Below are positions 5,598 to 5,865 of a stretch of 5,865 bases of DNA, one piece after another. Source of the stretch: Gemmatimonadaceae bacterium (GTDB taxonomy: Bacteria > Gemmatimonadota > Gemmatimonadetes > Gemmatimonadales > Gemmatimonadaceae); assembly GCA_014378185.1 (NCBI GenBank), contig JACMOE010000590.1, positions 1 to 5,865 of the forward strand, given 5' to 3'. The notes beneath the pieces are model-generated. The model did not search any database. It worked only from the letters and a program-made list of their open reading frames with translations, and was not told where the DNA came from. Position 1 is the first letter of the stretch. The number at the start of each line of letters is the position of its first letter. Made by a program: the position numbers and the translations under genes.

Positions 5598-5865
5598 ATG
5601 GCTACTAACGGCAAGACCGTCCTGCTGGTCGAGGACAATGAAGACAATCGAATCGTCTATTCCACCATTCTTCGCCACTTCGGCTACGAGGTGATCGAAG
5701 CGCTGAATGGCGAGGAAGGCATCTCCAAGGCCCGCACCGAAATGCCGGACCTCATCCTGATGGACATCTCCATTCCGATCATCGACGGATGGGAGGCCAC
5801 GCAGGTGCTCAAGCACGACCCCGCCACCCGGAGCATCCCGATCATCGCGCTCACCGCCCACGCCC
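5598..5865 (+). CDS. CheY/DivK-type response regulator (partial, runs off the right edge)
   Basis: The first 89 codons of a receiver-domain protein are present, without a stop. KTVLLVEDNEDNR (6-18) gives strand beta-1 and the acidic Mg-binding Glu12-Asp13. DLILMDISIPIIDGWE (51-66) contains the phosphorylated Asp56 and the Pro60 and Asp63-Gly64 that follow it. IPIIALTAHA (80-89) includes the switch residue Thr86. The conserved lysine, expected some 20 residues later, lies past the edge. The wording Leu-Val-Glu-Asp-Asn-Glu-Asp-Asn-Arg and Ala-Leu-Thr-Ala-His-Ala is typical of DivK-like single-domain regulators and of receivers in hybrid kinases. It would be phosphorylated by a histidine kinase not seen here. 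Whether an output domain follows cannot be told. It is divergent from the YtxH-like gene, with 188 bp between the starts. Confidence 0.93.
   Translation, partial: MATNGKTVLLVEDNEDNRIVYSTILRHFGYEVIEALNGEEGISKARTEMPDLILMDISIPIIDGWEATQVLKHDPATRSIPIIALTAHA

Noticed and set aside
5544..5861. Minus-strand open frame of 105 codons at the right edge
   Set aside because: It is antisense to the response regulator, whose receiver motifs are clear.

Overview
The window is about 5.9 kb of GC-rich bacterial chromosome with ordinary, densely packed genes. Codon third positions are strongly G/C. The gene mix suggests Gemmatimonadota: a lipoprotein with the Gly-x-Tyr-x-Leu...Asn-Gly-x-x-Leu-Pro pattern, a secreted M20 peptidase, an exported RMDN-like TPR protein, a YtxH-like protein, and a small helical protein ending Cys-Ile-x-x-Tyr. 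This assignment is inference from gene style; no rRNA or other marker is present to prove it.

Layout. At the left edge lies what may be the last 20 codons of a plus-strand gene (1-64), followed by a small plus-strand lipoprotein gene (108-479). Converging on it is a minus-strand run, read from right to left: thymidine phosphorylase deoA (4109-2778), an 80-residue two-helix membrane protein (2696-2454), a 99-residue soluble helical protein (2344-2045) and a secreted M20 metallopeptidase (1925-522). The gaps of 81, 109 and 119 bp, two of them with perfect hairpins, leave it open whether this is one operon. Divergent from deoA is a plus-strand gene for an exported TPR protein (4239-5027). It converges with a minus-strand YtxH-like membrane protein gene (5409-5047). 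Divergent from that, a plus-strand CheY/DivK-type response regulator starts at 5598 and runs off the right edge.

How the genes relate. DeoA salvages pyrimidine deoxynucleosides and the M20 enzyme hydrolyses peptide or amide bonds outside the cytoplasm, so both are scavenging functions. The other genes do not form an obvious pathway with them. The response regulator probably belongs to a signalling locus that continues to the right.

No mobile element, CRISPR array, tRNA, rRNA or defence system is visible. I found no convincing new multi-gene system. The best leads are the duplicated element between deoA and the TPR gene, the cluster of GATGAC motifs upstream of the YtxH and response-regulator genes, and the bacterial RMDN-like protein itself.
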